Part shown: positions 35,952 through 46,474 of the stretch, piece by piece
Position numbering within the stretch: the first letter of the stretch is position 1
How the letters are laid out: each line of letters begins with the position of its first letter
Assembly (NCBI GenBank): GCA_022559845.1
Contig: CM040121.1
Coordinates: 567,226,140 to 567,290,139, forward strand
Source of the DNA: Amorphophallus konjac
Taxonomy: Eukaryota > Streptophyta > Magnoliopsida > Alismatales > Araceae
Length of the DNA: 64,000 nucleotides
Direction: 5' to 3'
Notes under the pieces: model-generated
Database searches by the model: none
Told to the model about the DNA's origin: nothing
Seen by the model: only the letters and a program-made list of their open reading frames with translations
Program-made: the position numbers and the translations under genes

Positions 35952-36976
35952 TGATGGCGGGAAAACGCACGTCGTTAATATGCCCCGCTACCAAATTAGA
36001 ATATCCGGCCCACATATTAAAATATAATAGTAAGTGGCGAGACCGAGTCGAATCCACAGAGAGGTTTAGATTTAAAATTTGAAGACTATATATTTTTAAA
36101 TTTGAAAATCAAGAGAATTGAATTGAAACCACCTTAGGAAGATTTGGATGTAATTTAGAAGGGGTGGAATGGATAGCAGAACACATGGAAAATTATAATG
36201 AAAATAGGGTGAGTTAGGAAGAGAAATAACTTTAAAACCAGACAAAATTAGAAGAAGTGATAGAAGACAAAGTTGAAGATCGGAGGGTTAGAAAAAACTT
36301 TAGTGAAGAGTGAAGAGACAGAAAATGAGAGGAAGACAATGAAAAATATGAAACACTGACATCTATCGGCGCGGATGAACAGTAAACTCGCAAAAGATAG
36401 AACCGTGGGAAAATAAAAATAACTTACAAACGAAGAAGAATTAGAGGGAGTGGTATAAGAAGAAAATATAGATTTAAAAGAGAGGAACAACTTTTATGAA
36501 GAACTCAGAAATAAAAGATGATTGGAAGGGCATGAAAACGGAGGAACAAAAGAAGATATCAACTCGGATTAACAGTAATATGCCAGAACAGCAAATGAAA
36601 AAACGTGTAATAACTTAAAAATGAAGAAAAATTAAAGAAAATAGTAGAAAGAGAAAATGTAGAGAACTTAAATATGAATAACTTTGAAGAAGACAATAAG
36701 TTTCAATGCAGATCATAAAAGTATATAAATGACTAAGCAATGGCTAAAATATTAAGAACTTACAATAACAACCACTTAAACTTACAAAATCTAAAGTTTT
36801 TAATAATTTAAATGGATAACAAGAGTGAAAGAAATTGTTACATGAAGGAGCCTCTTGCCCCTCTCTCTCCTTGTTTCTTCAAAAACACCAAAAACTCACA
36901 AACTCTCTCACAAGAATAGAAGAACTAAAAATTACATTACAAGAGCTTCCTCCTTTAAACCATTCCCCAACCCCCC

Positions 36977-36983
36977 TTTTATA
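36977..36983 (-). promoter_or_regulatory. TATA box, left LTR of the tRNA-Asp element
   Basis: Minus-strand TATAAAA followed by GGGGGG; the identical site lies at 63177-63183 in the other LTR. U3 is thus about 1.35 kb and R/U5 about 1.0 kb. Confidence 0.8.
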
Positions 36984-37638
36984 GACTTTAAACAAAACCT
37001 CTGTTTCTCTATATTGCTCTCTGCCTGCTGTCGGATGTCACTGGCCTTTGTGTTGGGTCCATGTGAGGCTCAGCCGCAAAACTCGCCGAAGCTTAGTCGC
37101 ATTGCCCATTTGCCGAACCCAAAGCCATGTGAGAATGGCCGTTGTGTGAATGTTGGTGGGCCCGTGTTTGAAGACTCCATCCGTTTTGATCACCTGGCTG
37201 ACTGTGCCTTATGTTGCCTGCGGAGTCTCTCCTCGTTGACCTCCTCTTTTGTCTGCCAGAAGGAGCCCGCTGAAGCGTGGACCCCGTGTGCCTGCCGAAA
37301 CCGACGTGATTCTGCAACGTGGAAGCCGTGAAGAGAGGCCGCCCACCATGTTGCCTGCATGTGATGCCGTATGAAGCCCATCAGCCGACGTGAAGAGCTT
37401 GCATGGCCCTCCACGTGAAGCCTTTTCACCCGTCAAAGCCCCTTCGCGCTGGAGCGTTGAAGCTGCCTTGCTTTAAGGAGCCCATCATCGTGAGAACCCA
37501 TCTGCATGTTGAAACCTTGCGAGGAAGCCTCGTCGTCCGCCCTCTGCCAACGAGAGAAGAGGCCCATCGTGGAGGCCACGGCTGCCAGACACTTTTGCCA
37601 TGCAAAGCCAAGGGGCCCAGGTGCATGCTTTTTTTTTG

Positions 37639-37806
37639 CATCTTATATATATATATATAGTGATATGAGTATAGTATGTTCTATATATTAAGAATATAGA
37701 TGAGGCCACAACGTGGACCCCTATTGAAGGTATGTTCACTATTTACTATGAGTATAGTATGTATAGTGATAGATACTATATAGATATATTATTTATATAT
37801 CTATTA

Positions 37807-37850
<44 letters not shown>

Positions 37851-38085
37851 GAATATAGATATATTATATATATGTTATATATATATATATATTAAGAATA
37901 TATATTATGAATATGAATATATATATCTATATATAGGTATATATATTAAGAATATTATATAAGTGAGTATATATTATATAGTAGTATGATATATATATGG
38001 AAATAGATAGATAGAGATATATCTATATATATAAATAGATAGATATCTATATAAACATAGAATATATATATGAGTATATATCTAG
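37639..38085 (+). repeat. (TA)n and TATGAATA-rich region in U3
   Basis: Interrupted TA dinucleotides with repeated words such as TATTAAGAATATA, TATGAATATA and GATAGATA. The other LTR has an uninterrupted (TA)43 at the homologous start point (63844). Confidence 0.9.
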
Positions 38086-38336
38086 TTATAGTTTTCTTTG
38101 TCTTTTTCTTTTGACTTAAGATTGGGCTTGGTCGGCCATGGGCTTTGGCGCATTCTTGCGCAGACTTGTGAGTGCCTACAGAATAACATTTTATTGTTCA
38201 AATTATAATAATTTCATCAAACTAAGCATTTTGATTGAAAATTGATATTAAGTGTGATAAGTGCATAATTATTGATATTAAAGCTCGTGAAAAGTGTGAA
38301 TGTCATAACTTAACTCATACAAATGCACACTTATCA

Positions 38337-38349
38337 CATCCCCCAACTT
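38337..38349 (-). promoter_or_regulatory. Polypurine tract of the tRNA-Asp element
   Basis: Minus-strand AAGTTGGGGGATG directly before the LTR start TGATAAG. Confidence 0.7.
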
Positions 38350-38991
38350 ACTCATTGCTAGTCCCTTAGTAATGTAAACATTTAAAAATTAAGGACCAAC
38401 AAAAGTTTAAAATATTCATGCCTCATTTTCAGATCATCTTTTATAGAGTCAAATAAAGATTAGGAATCTTGAAGCATTAACACACACTAGCCCTAGATTT
38501 GGAAATTAAAGTACATGATCAAGAAGTCATCTTAAAGTTCAATATCACTTGTGTAAGTGTAATACTAAATTCACAACATAAACAATTACGTCCCCCATTT
38601 ACTATTCTGAACAAATGTCTTTCAATCCTGCACTTCTTAATCAGAGCATTAAGCATAATAACTTTTTTTCTGCCTTATTACTTTGTCCCTTTTGGGATAT
38701 ATATTTTTTTTTCTACACACATGATGCTGCACTACCCTTCACTGTTTTACGCGAACCTCAACACGTCTTAGGTGAAGCAGGCCCGGTTTCGCAGATCAAG
38801 GTTCCCTTTTCCTTTTGACGCGAACCCCAACACGTCTTAAGTGAAGTGGGCCCGGTTACTCAGAATCGGAGCATTTTTCATGGTACCTTTTTCTCAATTT
38901 TTTTTCAATAGATAACATGGCAGAAAGCTTATAAAAGATCTTTTTTTCAAGAAGTGTTGAATATTAGACAATATACCCAAAATAGCAGAAG
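38350..38991 (-). other. 3' interior of the tRNA-Asp element, non-coding
   Basis: AT-rich with no recognised frame. Two related stretches, 'ttacgcgaacctcaacacgtctta' type at ~38748 and ~38818, each followed by 'ggcccggtt', form a ~70-bp direct duplication. It joins the other interior part across both nested elements. Confidence 0.6.
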
Positions 38992-39332
38992 GCTTGTGTA
39001 ATATCCTGGACCTTTCAGATCCTTCTTCGTGGGTCCTGGATCTGGTTTTCGGAGCGTCCGACTCTGTTGTGTCTGAAATTTTATTTCGGACATCTTTCGT
39101 GTTCGGATCGGCGCGATCCGGAGTCATTTCGGAGGCCCGGAGGCGTTCAGCGGCTTTTCCACGTGTGTTTTCCGATTCCCGGTGTGTGTTTCGGCTCTTT
39201 CTTCGGAAGCTTGCTGCGGGCGAACCGGACGGTTCACCCAGGCACGAGTGGTACCGTTGCGATCGGTGCGTTCCGAGGATTCCGGAAATATATTTTTCTA
39301 TTTTTTGGTATTTTTCCAAATAATCGGATTTT

Positions 39333-39340
39333 CTATATAT
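39333..39340 (+). promoter_or_regulatory. TATA box of element 1 5' LTR
   Basis: CTATATAT about 335 bp into the LTR; the equivalent in the 3' LTR is at 46811-46818. A CT-rich stretch follows. Confidence 0.6.
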
Positions 39341-39894
39341 TTCTATTTCTTTTCTTTTTCTTTTCCTCTTTCTCTTTCTTCTTCTTCCTCCTTCCTTCCC
39401 CAACCGTGGTCGCCCTCCTCTCTCCCTCTCTCTCCCATTCGGACGCGGTGAGCCCCTCCCCGGCTGTGGACGGCGGCAGGGCGACGGCGCGGACGCGTGG
39501 GTGGCGGCGAGGCGAGCTCGTGGGCGTGCGGCAAGCATGGGAAGCGTGGGGAGGCGAGGTTTCTAAAAGCGTTCTTCGTGGTTTGTGGACGATCCGGCGG
39601 AGCATTCGCTCCATAGAGGTAGGGTGACGTTCCTTAGCCTCTTGCCGTTCGTTTCCGTGATTTGTAGGCCGCGGGGAGGCCGAGAGAGGCTTGTTTGAGC
39701 GGGTTTGGGGTTTTCCATGATTTGGGGAGAGCTCGCCCGATCTATGGTTTTAGCCCGCTATTTCATGTTTTGGTGGCTTAGAAGCATGCTAGGGGTCCTT
39801 AGGGGTCATTCCCCTCGATTTCCCCCTCTCCGGTGGAGGCACGGGGGCGTGGTCGAAGCTTTTGAGATTTTCCCGCCGTAGCGTGCTCGGGAGT

Positions 39895-40435
39895 GTGTAA
39901 CGGTCACTCCAGTGACCGTCACATGCTTGTGACATCCCAAGAGGGGTGCGTTACATTCCTGAGTAGTGTTTTTGGGGGTCGGGGGCTGTAACGGCCTCAC
40001 GATAGACCTCCATTTGCCTATGACGCGCTTGGGCAGGGCCGTCAGGGGCTTTCGACCGTTGGTTTGTGACCGTTGGGGGTCAGGCCATGTAACGCACCGG
40101 GCTAGGCGCGTTACATGCGTGTAACGCGCTGGGGCATGCGCGTTACTTCCTGTTTTCACCCCAAGTGTGAGGGCCATGTAATGCGTTGGGCCAAGCGCGT
40201 TACATGCGTGTGACGAGCCGGGGCTGGGCCGTTACATCCCTTTTGGCTTTGGGAGTGTGGGGGTGTGTAACGCATGGGGCCAAGCGCGTTACATTCTTGT
40301 AACGCGCCTGGACCAGGCCGTTACATCCCTTTCCACTCTGACCGTGTGACGGTCTGTTTTGAACCGTTAGGCGCATGTAACGGTCTCGCCTAGACCGTTA
40401 CTTGCTTGTGACGGCCCTAGGGTGGACCGTCACAT
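39895..40435 (+). repeat. Dyad array in element 1 5' LTR (13 units)
   Basis: Thirteen units of about 24-27 bp beginning TAACG or TGACG and ending CGTTA or CGTCA, for example TAACGCACCGGGCTAGGCGC at 40090. The opening unit holds CGGTCACTCCAGTGACCG, two perfect 8-bp arms around CC (39901-39918). The 3' LTR has the same array at 47373-47912. Confidence 0.85.
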
Positions 40436-41555
40436 GCCTGGTTGCCCCATGAGGGTGGCAACCCCATTTTTACTCCGACTGTGGCCACCGTGCGACGGGG
40501 TTGGTGCGTGTGGTGATTCCCACACGTTGTCGGATTCAGACTTTATTTTCCGTTGACTCGAGAGTCTACTCCTTTGTGACCCTCCACTAGTCGTAGCGTA
40601 TCAGTACGCGTGTGATGGTCGCACCAGGGAGTGGTGTATGGGCTTACCTTGAGGACGGTTTTAGACTGGTTACCGTCGGGCCACTCGTCACATCAGAGTC
40701 CAGTGCCAGGGGAAAACCGGTCAGAGGGCCAGACCTAGGATGCGTGATCTGTGTGTGCACACGTGGTTGGGGACAATGGACGCACGTCGACGGGCGTGAC
40801 CCCAGCTAGTCACTTGTTGTGGTTACTTGTACGGTGTTCGCGCCTCTGGTAGGAGCTACCACGCCAGGCGGTTCACCTGCGGCGCGGCGTAAGACGTCAG
40901 GGGACGCTACCGGCTTTGCTTCTAGTGGGTGGTACTCCTGTCAAGTACGGAGTGGCAGTCTGTCAGTCGTGTGTTTCTGACCTTCGGATTTTGTCGGGTT
41001 GGCCGTTGAGCTTCGGTCTTCTTACCGTGGCACGGGTGTCGGTTTACGTGCCATGGGACCTTTGTTCTGTAGAGTACAGGGCTTTCCTTTCCGAGGTACT
41101 TTCCTACCGCTAGTGTAGTGATTTCTCGTTTTACGAGGTAGGGTTCGAGTGATCCCTACTGAGTCTTGTTCCGAGACTCATTACCTGCGTGTTTTCACCG
41201 TGTTTCAGGTGAGGCGCCACCTTCGGGGAGCGCGTCAGGAGTGCAGCGTGTTGCGGGTGCCCAGAGGTAGTGCCAGAGGTCAGAGCTGGGGTATGCCCCG
41301 TGTAGCTGTACTTTTCTTTCTTGTCACTGTACTAGTCGTGGACTACTATTGTTGTTATTTGATTGTGGACCATGTAAAATGTTAATTGATTTCCTGCTTA
41401 ATATTATAACTGTTTAATTTCTGCAATTATTTGTGATGCTTGTGTAGTTTCCACACCATCCTTTTAACCCTTCCGAGTCTTCGGGCTCGTGGGTGGCGGT
41501 GCGAGTCTCGGGTTATCGGGCCTTCTCGGTAATCGGATTCTCGGGTCTTTACAGC

Positions 41556-41567
41556 TGGTATCAGAGC
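41556..41567 (+). promoter_or_regulatory. Primer binding site, initiator Met tRNA
   Basis: TGGTATCAGAGC two bases after the LTR end, an exact complement of the 3' end of plant initiator tRNA-Met. Confidence 0.93.
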
Positions 41568-41717
41568 GCGGTTGTGGAATTACAAGAGAATCATAGGTAA
41601 TTGTAGTGGTCCACTAGTCCACAGCGATGATGTACAGGTGACGCTGGCATTGGGCACCGCGTGTTTATTTTGACCTTGCCGTCTTCGTGTTTTCTGTCTT
41701 GTGCTTCAGGAGCGAGG

Positions 41718-42963
41718 ATGGCGCCGAGGAGGAGCTCTCGCTCTCAGTAGGGGCAGTCGGCTGGAGGTCAGGAGATCCAGCAGGGGGTCCAGGGGGACCA
41801 GGAGGAGCATAGCAGAGTGCCACCGGGAGCTACCGAGGCCGCGGCTACTGCGAAGGTTCCGGGGGCCGAGGATTTCTTCCGTGGCATGTACCAGCTTATG
41901 TCTCAGCAGTTCGGCGGAGAGGTTGGTGAGGGCTCGTCAGCTAGGGGTGGGCCAGGCCGAGCAGTGAGGGACTTTCTGCAGTTCCATCCACCTTATTTCA
42001 GCGGCCAGGCAGACCCTGATGCGGCTCGCGATTGGCTTGATGAGATGGAGCGGGTGTTCAGTTCTGCAAGGAGTGCTGCCGAAGACAGAGTTGTGTTGGC
42101 CTACAACCAGTTACAGGGTACGGCTCGGAGGTGGTGGTCTTCCGAGTGGAAGACGTCCTTTCAGCTTCGTCCACTTGAGCAGATCGAGTGGGACGACTTC
42201 GTTAGTGCTTTCGAGCGTACGTACTATCCAGATATTGTTGCCACGCAGCCGATGCGGGAGTTTCTGGAGCTGGTGCAGGGCGACATGTCAGTGTTGCAGT
42301 ACAGGGCCCGATTTGTCGAGCTGGGTCGGTATGCACCTCACATCATGGAGCATGAGAGGGTGAGGACCACGCAGTTTGTACAGGACTTGAGGGTGGAGCT
42401 GAGGCACCATCTGATCGCGAATGGGGCCACTGATCTAGAGACATCGTCTCGTGTTGCGGTTTCTTTGGAGATGGATATGCAGAGGACCCGAGGACCGATC
42501 AGACAGGGACAGTCTTTGTCAGGTCGCAGCCATCAGTCGGTTACCCAGTAGTAGGGTTTCTTTCAGTCTGCCTCGGGTGGTTCCGGAGTACCGGCACCGG
42601 CAGCGTCGGTAGCAGGATCTGCGTCCTTCGGCTCGAAGGTCAAGAAGTTCTTGAAGAAGAGTTTCCAAGAAGCACAAGGATAAGGGGCAGGCTTCATCGG
42701 GCAGTGTACAGCAGCCGATTCCTTTGCAGCGTCAGGGATCAGTGGGTGGATCGCGAGGACCTTGTCCACGGTATGGTGGGACCCACCCAGGCAGGCAGTG
42801 CACGGCGCCGATTATCTGTTTTCGGTGTGACCAGCCAGGGCATATGGCGCGTGACTGTCCTCAGAGACCGCCGCAGCAGTAGTTTCCTCAGCAGCAGCAG
42901 GTTCCCCAGCAGCAGAGGCAGCAGCAGCAGGGACAATATTCGCCGCTACCTAGGTCAGCCAGC
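41718..42963 (+). pseudogene. gag: Gag of element 1, broken by stops and a frameshift
   Basis: The ATG at 41718 follows an acceptor-like TGCTTCAG by eight bases. Codon 11 is TAG (41748-41750). The main capsid region runs to ~42548 and includes FLQFHPPYFSG, WLDEMERVFSSA, WWSSEWKTSF and YRARFVELGRYAPH, the retrotransposon Gag domain. Two adjacent TAG codons (42549-42554), a TAA further on, and a net one-base shift near 42670 follow. The pol frame then carries a CCHC zinc knuckle CFRCDQPGHMARDC (42817-42858) with all four ligands, a TAG at 42880-42882, and a Gln-rich linker. Gag would form the particle and bind the RNA; this copy cannot make it intact. Element 2 reads through most of these positions. 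Confidence 0.9.
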
Positions 42964-45900
42964 GTGGGAGGCAGGCAGAGGGCACGAGGCCAGATCACGC
43001 ACATGACCAGGGCAGAGGCAGTGGCGTCGCAGCTCGTGGAAGGTACCGTTCAGATTTTGGGTTGTGCGGCTCGAGTTTTGTTCGACTCTGGCGCGTCTCA
43101 TTCGTTTATTTCGGAGGATTTCACGTCGAGCGTCGAGGAGCCGGTGACCCAGTTGTCCTGTGATTTGGCAGTGGAGTTGCCTTCGGGTGACTTTATGTTC
43201 ACTCCGTATTGCTTTGATCAGGTTCCGGTTTGGATCGATGGGCGGAGTATGCCAGGCAGGTTATATGCGTTGCAGCTTCGGGATTACAATGCGATTCTAG
43301 GCATGGATTGGCTCGAGTCTCATGGAGCGGTGGTGGATTGTGGGATGAAGAGGGTCTACTTCCAGCATCCGAGCAAGCGGACCTTCTATTTCCAAGGTAT
43401 CCGTTCCACCTCTTCTCGATTCCTTATCTCTGCTATTCGAGCCCGTCGATTGCTTGATTCTGGTTGTCAGGGTTTTCTCGCGTCCGTGGTGGTGTCTGAA
43501 CGGATGGAACCGAGTGTCGAGGACATTCCGGTGGTGTGCGAGTTTTCCGACGTTTTTCCCGAGGAATTGCCTGGATTACCTCCCCAGCGGGAGATCGATT
43601 TTGTGATCGAGGTTGTGCCTGGTACGGGACCTTTGGCGAAAGCTCCCTACCGTATGGCCCCCCCTGAGTTGAGGGAGTTGAGGGCGCAGTTGTAGGAACT
43701 GTTGGCCAAGGGGTATATTCGTCCTAGTTTTTCCCCTTGGGGTGCGCCCGTGTTGTTTGTGAAGAAGAAGGACGGTAGTCTGCGGCTGTGCATTGACTAT
43801 CGGCAGCTGAATGAAGTGACCATTAAGAACAAGTATCCGTTACCACGGATTGATGACTTGTTCGACCAGCTTCAGTCCACGCGAGTGTTCTCGCAGATTG
43901 ATTTACGGTCAGGTTACTATCAGCTGAGAATTCGCGAGTCCGATGTGGAGAAGACTGCATTCAGTACGAGGTACGGACATTATGAGTTTTTGGTGATGCC
44001 GTTCGGGCTCACCAATGCCCCAGCAGCCTTCATGGACTTGATGCAGAGGGTGTTTCATCCGTATTTGGACCAGTTCGTGGTCATCTTCGTGGATGACATC
44101 CTTATCTATTCGTAGTCTGCTGAGGAGCACGCGTACCATTTGGGTGTGGTGCTGCAGACGTTGCGAGATCACCAGTTGTATGCGAAGCTCAGCAAGTGCG
44201 AGTTTTGGCTCAGCGAGGTGCACTTTCTGGGGCACGTGATTTCTGGTGATGGCATTTCCGTGGACCCCGCCAAGGTCGAGACAATGATGCAGTGGCCGAG
44301 GCCGAGGTCGGTAACGGAGATCCGGAGTTTCTTAGGGCTTGCGGGTTATTATCGTCGGTTTATTCAAGATTTTTCTCGCATTGCGGCCCCGATGACTAGA
44401 CTCACGCGGAAGGATGTGCCTTTTGTCTGGTCTGAGGAGTGTGAGCAGAGCTTCAGGGAACTGAAGAGATTGCTCACCTCGGCTCCGGTGTTGGTTTTGC
44501 CTTCTGGATCGGGAGGTTTCGTGGTGTGTACAGATGCTTCCGGTGTTGGATTGGGTGCTGTTTTGATGCAGCATGGTAGAGTGGTGGTTTATGCATCTCG
44601 GCAGCTAAAGCCCCACGAGGAAAACTACCCTACCCATGACCTTGAGTTGGCGGCGGTGATCTTCGCGCTGAAGATCTGGAGGCATTATCTGTACGGTGAG
44701 AAGTTCGAGGTGTTCACTGACCATCAGAGTTTGAGGTATGTGTTCTCGCAAAAGGACCTGAACCTCAGGCAAAGGCGTTGGATGGAGTTCATGAAGGATT
44801 ATGACTTCACCATGTCTTATCAGTCGGGTAGGATGAATGTCGTTGCTGATGCCTTGAGTCGGAAGGTGGCGGTCAGTACCTTGATGTTGAGGAAGTGGAG
44901 GCTCTGGGAACAAGTGCCCGAGGTATCTTTCAGGCTCAAGATTCCCCAGGAGCCAGGGTTGGCAGTGCTTGCGAGTCTGACTGTCACTCCTGCTATCCAT
45001 CGTCAGGTGACAGAGGCTCAGCATGCAAACCCTGAGTTGCCCCGGATTCTAGCTGTGGCTGATGTGGAGCTGGGTGAGGATAGCGCTGCTAGGTTTCGCG
45101 GCAGGCTATACGTCCCAGCGGAGGAGCAGGTTTGTCCTGCGGTGTTACGCGAGGCTCATGGGAGCACGTACACTGTGCACCCGGGTGCGACGAAGATGTA
45201 TCGGAACTTGCGGAGGCAGTTCTGGTGGCCTGGCATGAAGAGAGATGTCGCAGAGTTTGTGGCCAGGTGCCTGATCTGTCAGCAGGTGAAGGCGGAGCAT
45301 CAGCGACCAGGAGGTACTCTCCAGCCCTTGGATGTTCCTGCTTGGAAGGGGGATCATGTGACCACGGATTTCGTGGTGGGATTGCCGAGGACCCCGAGTG
45401 GACAGGACAGTATTTGGTTGCTGGTGGATCGGCTGACGAAGGTGACGCGGTTGTTATCGGTCAAAGTCAGCTGGAGCGTGTCTAAGTTGGCTCGTCTTTA
45501 TGTGGAGCGGATCGTCCCGTTGCATGGGGTTCCCATTTCGATCGTGTCGGATCGGGATCCGCGCTTCACTTCTGGATTCTGGAGGAGTTTCCAGCGAGCT
45601 CTTGGCACGGAGTTGGCATTTAGCTCGGCGTATCATCCCCAGTCAGATGGTCAGTCTGAGAGGACCATTCAGACTTTGGAGGACATGCTGAGATCCTACT
45701 GCCTGGAGTGGCAGGGGAGTTGGATTCATCACCTACCGTTGGTGGAGTTTGCCTATAACAACAGCTATCATTCGAGCATCGGCATGGCTCCTTATGAGGC
45801 AATGTATGGGCATCCTTGTCGGACTCCACTTGATTGGTTTGAGGTGGGTGAGAGTGTTTTGACGGGACCGGAATTGGTGCAGCAATGTGTGGATGTTGTG

Positions 45901-46407
45901 CACCTGGTTCGTCAGAACATGTTGGCGGCCCAGAGTCGGCAGAAGAGCTATGCTGACCGTAGGAGGCAGCCCCTCGAGTTCGCCGTGGGCAATCATGTGT
46001 TTTTGAGAGTTTCTCCGATGAAGGGGGTGATGCGTTTTGGACGGCGTGGGAAGCTGAGTCCCCGCTATATTGGTACTTTCGCGATTGTGGAGCGCATCGG
46101 TGAGGTTGCTTACCGGTTGCAGTTACCTCCTGAGTTGGCGTCGGTGCATGACGTGTTCCACGTCTCGATGTTGCGGAAGTATATGCCCGATGACTCTCAT
46201 GTGCTCGAGTTTTCCGTTTGGCCTGAGGTGACTCCAGATCTTTCTCTCCCAGAGTTTTCGATCCGCGTGGAGGATAGGCGAGAGCAGCGCCTGCGGAACA
46301 AGGTCATTCCCTTGGTGAAGGTCGTGTGGCAGCGACACTCTGGTGGTGAGGCTTCATGGGAACTTGAGGACGAGATGCGTCAGCAGTTCCCGTATCTGTT
46401 TGAGTGA
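42964..46407 (+). pseudogene. pol: Pol of element 1: protease, RT, RNase H, integrase, chromodomain
   Basis: One frame to the TGA at 46405-46407, interrupted only by TAG at 43693-43695 and 44113-44115. Protease has DSGASHSFIS (from ~43084). Reverse transcriptase has [30 protein letters not shown] and the FVDD active site (44086-44097), and the second stop falls just after it. RNase H has CTDAS, the LELAAV Glu and FTDHQS (~44,520-44,870). Integrase has the Cys pair CLICQQVK, then the D, D and E residues in [17 protein letters not shown] and GQSERTIQ. The C-terminus (46,255-46,404) is a chromodomain (VPLVKV-like [22 protein letters not shown]), thought to steer integration to heterochromatin. 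The last ~755 codons from 44,140 are uninterrupted. Confidence 0.93.
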
Positions 46408-46461
46408 GTCTTCCTCTTCTTTCCCCTTTGGTTGTTCTCAATTTCGAGGACGAAATTCCTT

Positions 46462-46474
46462 AAGGGGGGAGGGC
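46462..46474 (+). promoter_or_regulatory. Polypurine tract of element 1
   Basis: AAGGGGGGAGGGC directly before the 3' LTR, after the TTCGAGGACGAAATTC block found in all the related elements here. Confidence 0.88.

Larger units (their letters stand above)
35952..38336 (-). repeat. 3' LTR of the tRNA-Asp element (2385 bp)
   Basis: Minus-strand start TGATAAGTGTGC at 38336 and end CGCCATCA at 35952. Near-identical to the right-edge LTR over the part visible there, with more differences in the first 250 bp. TATA box at 36977-36983 (minus). An AT microsatellite region (37640-38085) lies upstream of it in U3. Confidence 0.85.
38997..41553 (+). repeat. 5' LTR of element 1
   Basis: TGTAATATCC to TCTTTACA. 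TATA-like CTATATAT at 39333-39340, a CT-rich leader, a strong dyad at 39901-39918, a dyad array to ~40435, the ACTAGTCGTAGC block, and the conserved terminal hairpin (41513-41532). Differences from the 3' LTR are mostly transitions and concentrate in U3. Confidence 0.92.

Noticed and set aside
38615..38818. Short frames as part of an Env-like protein of the tRNA-Asp element
   Set aside because: They are on the strand opposite to the element, under 100 codons, and in AT-rich non-coding sequence.
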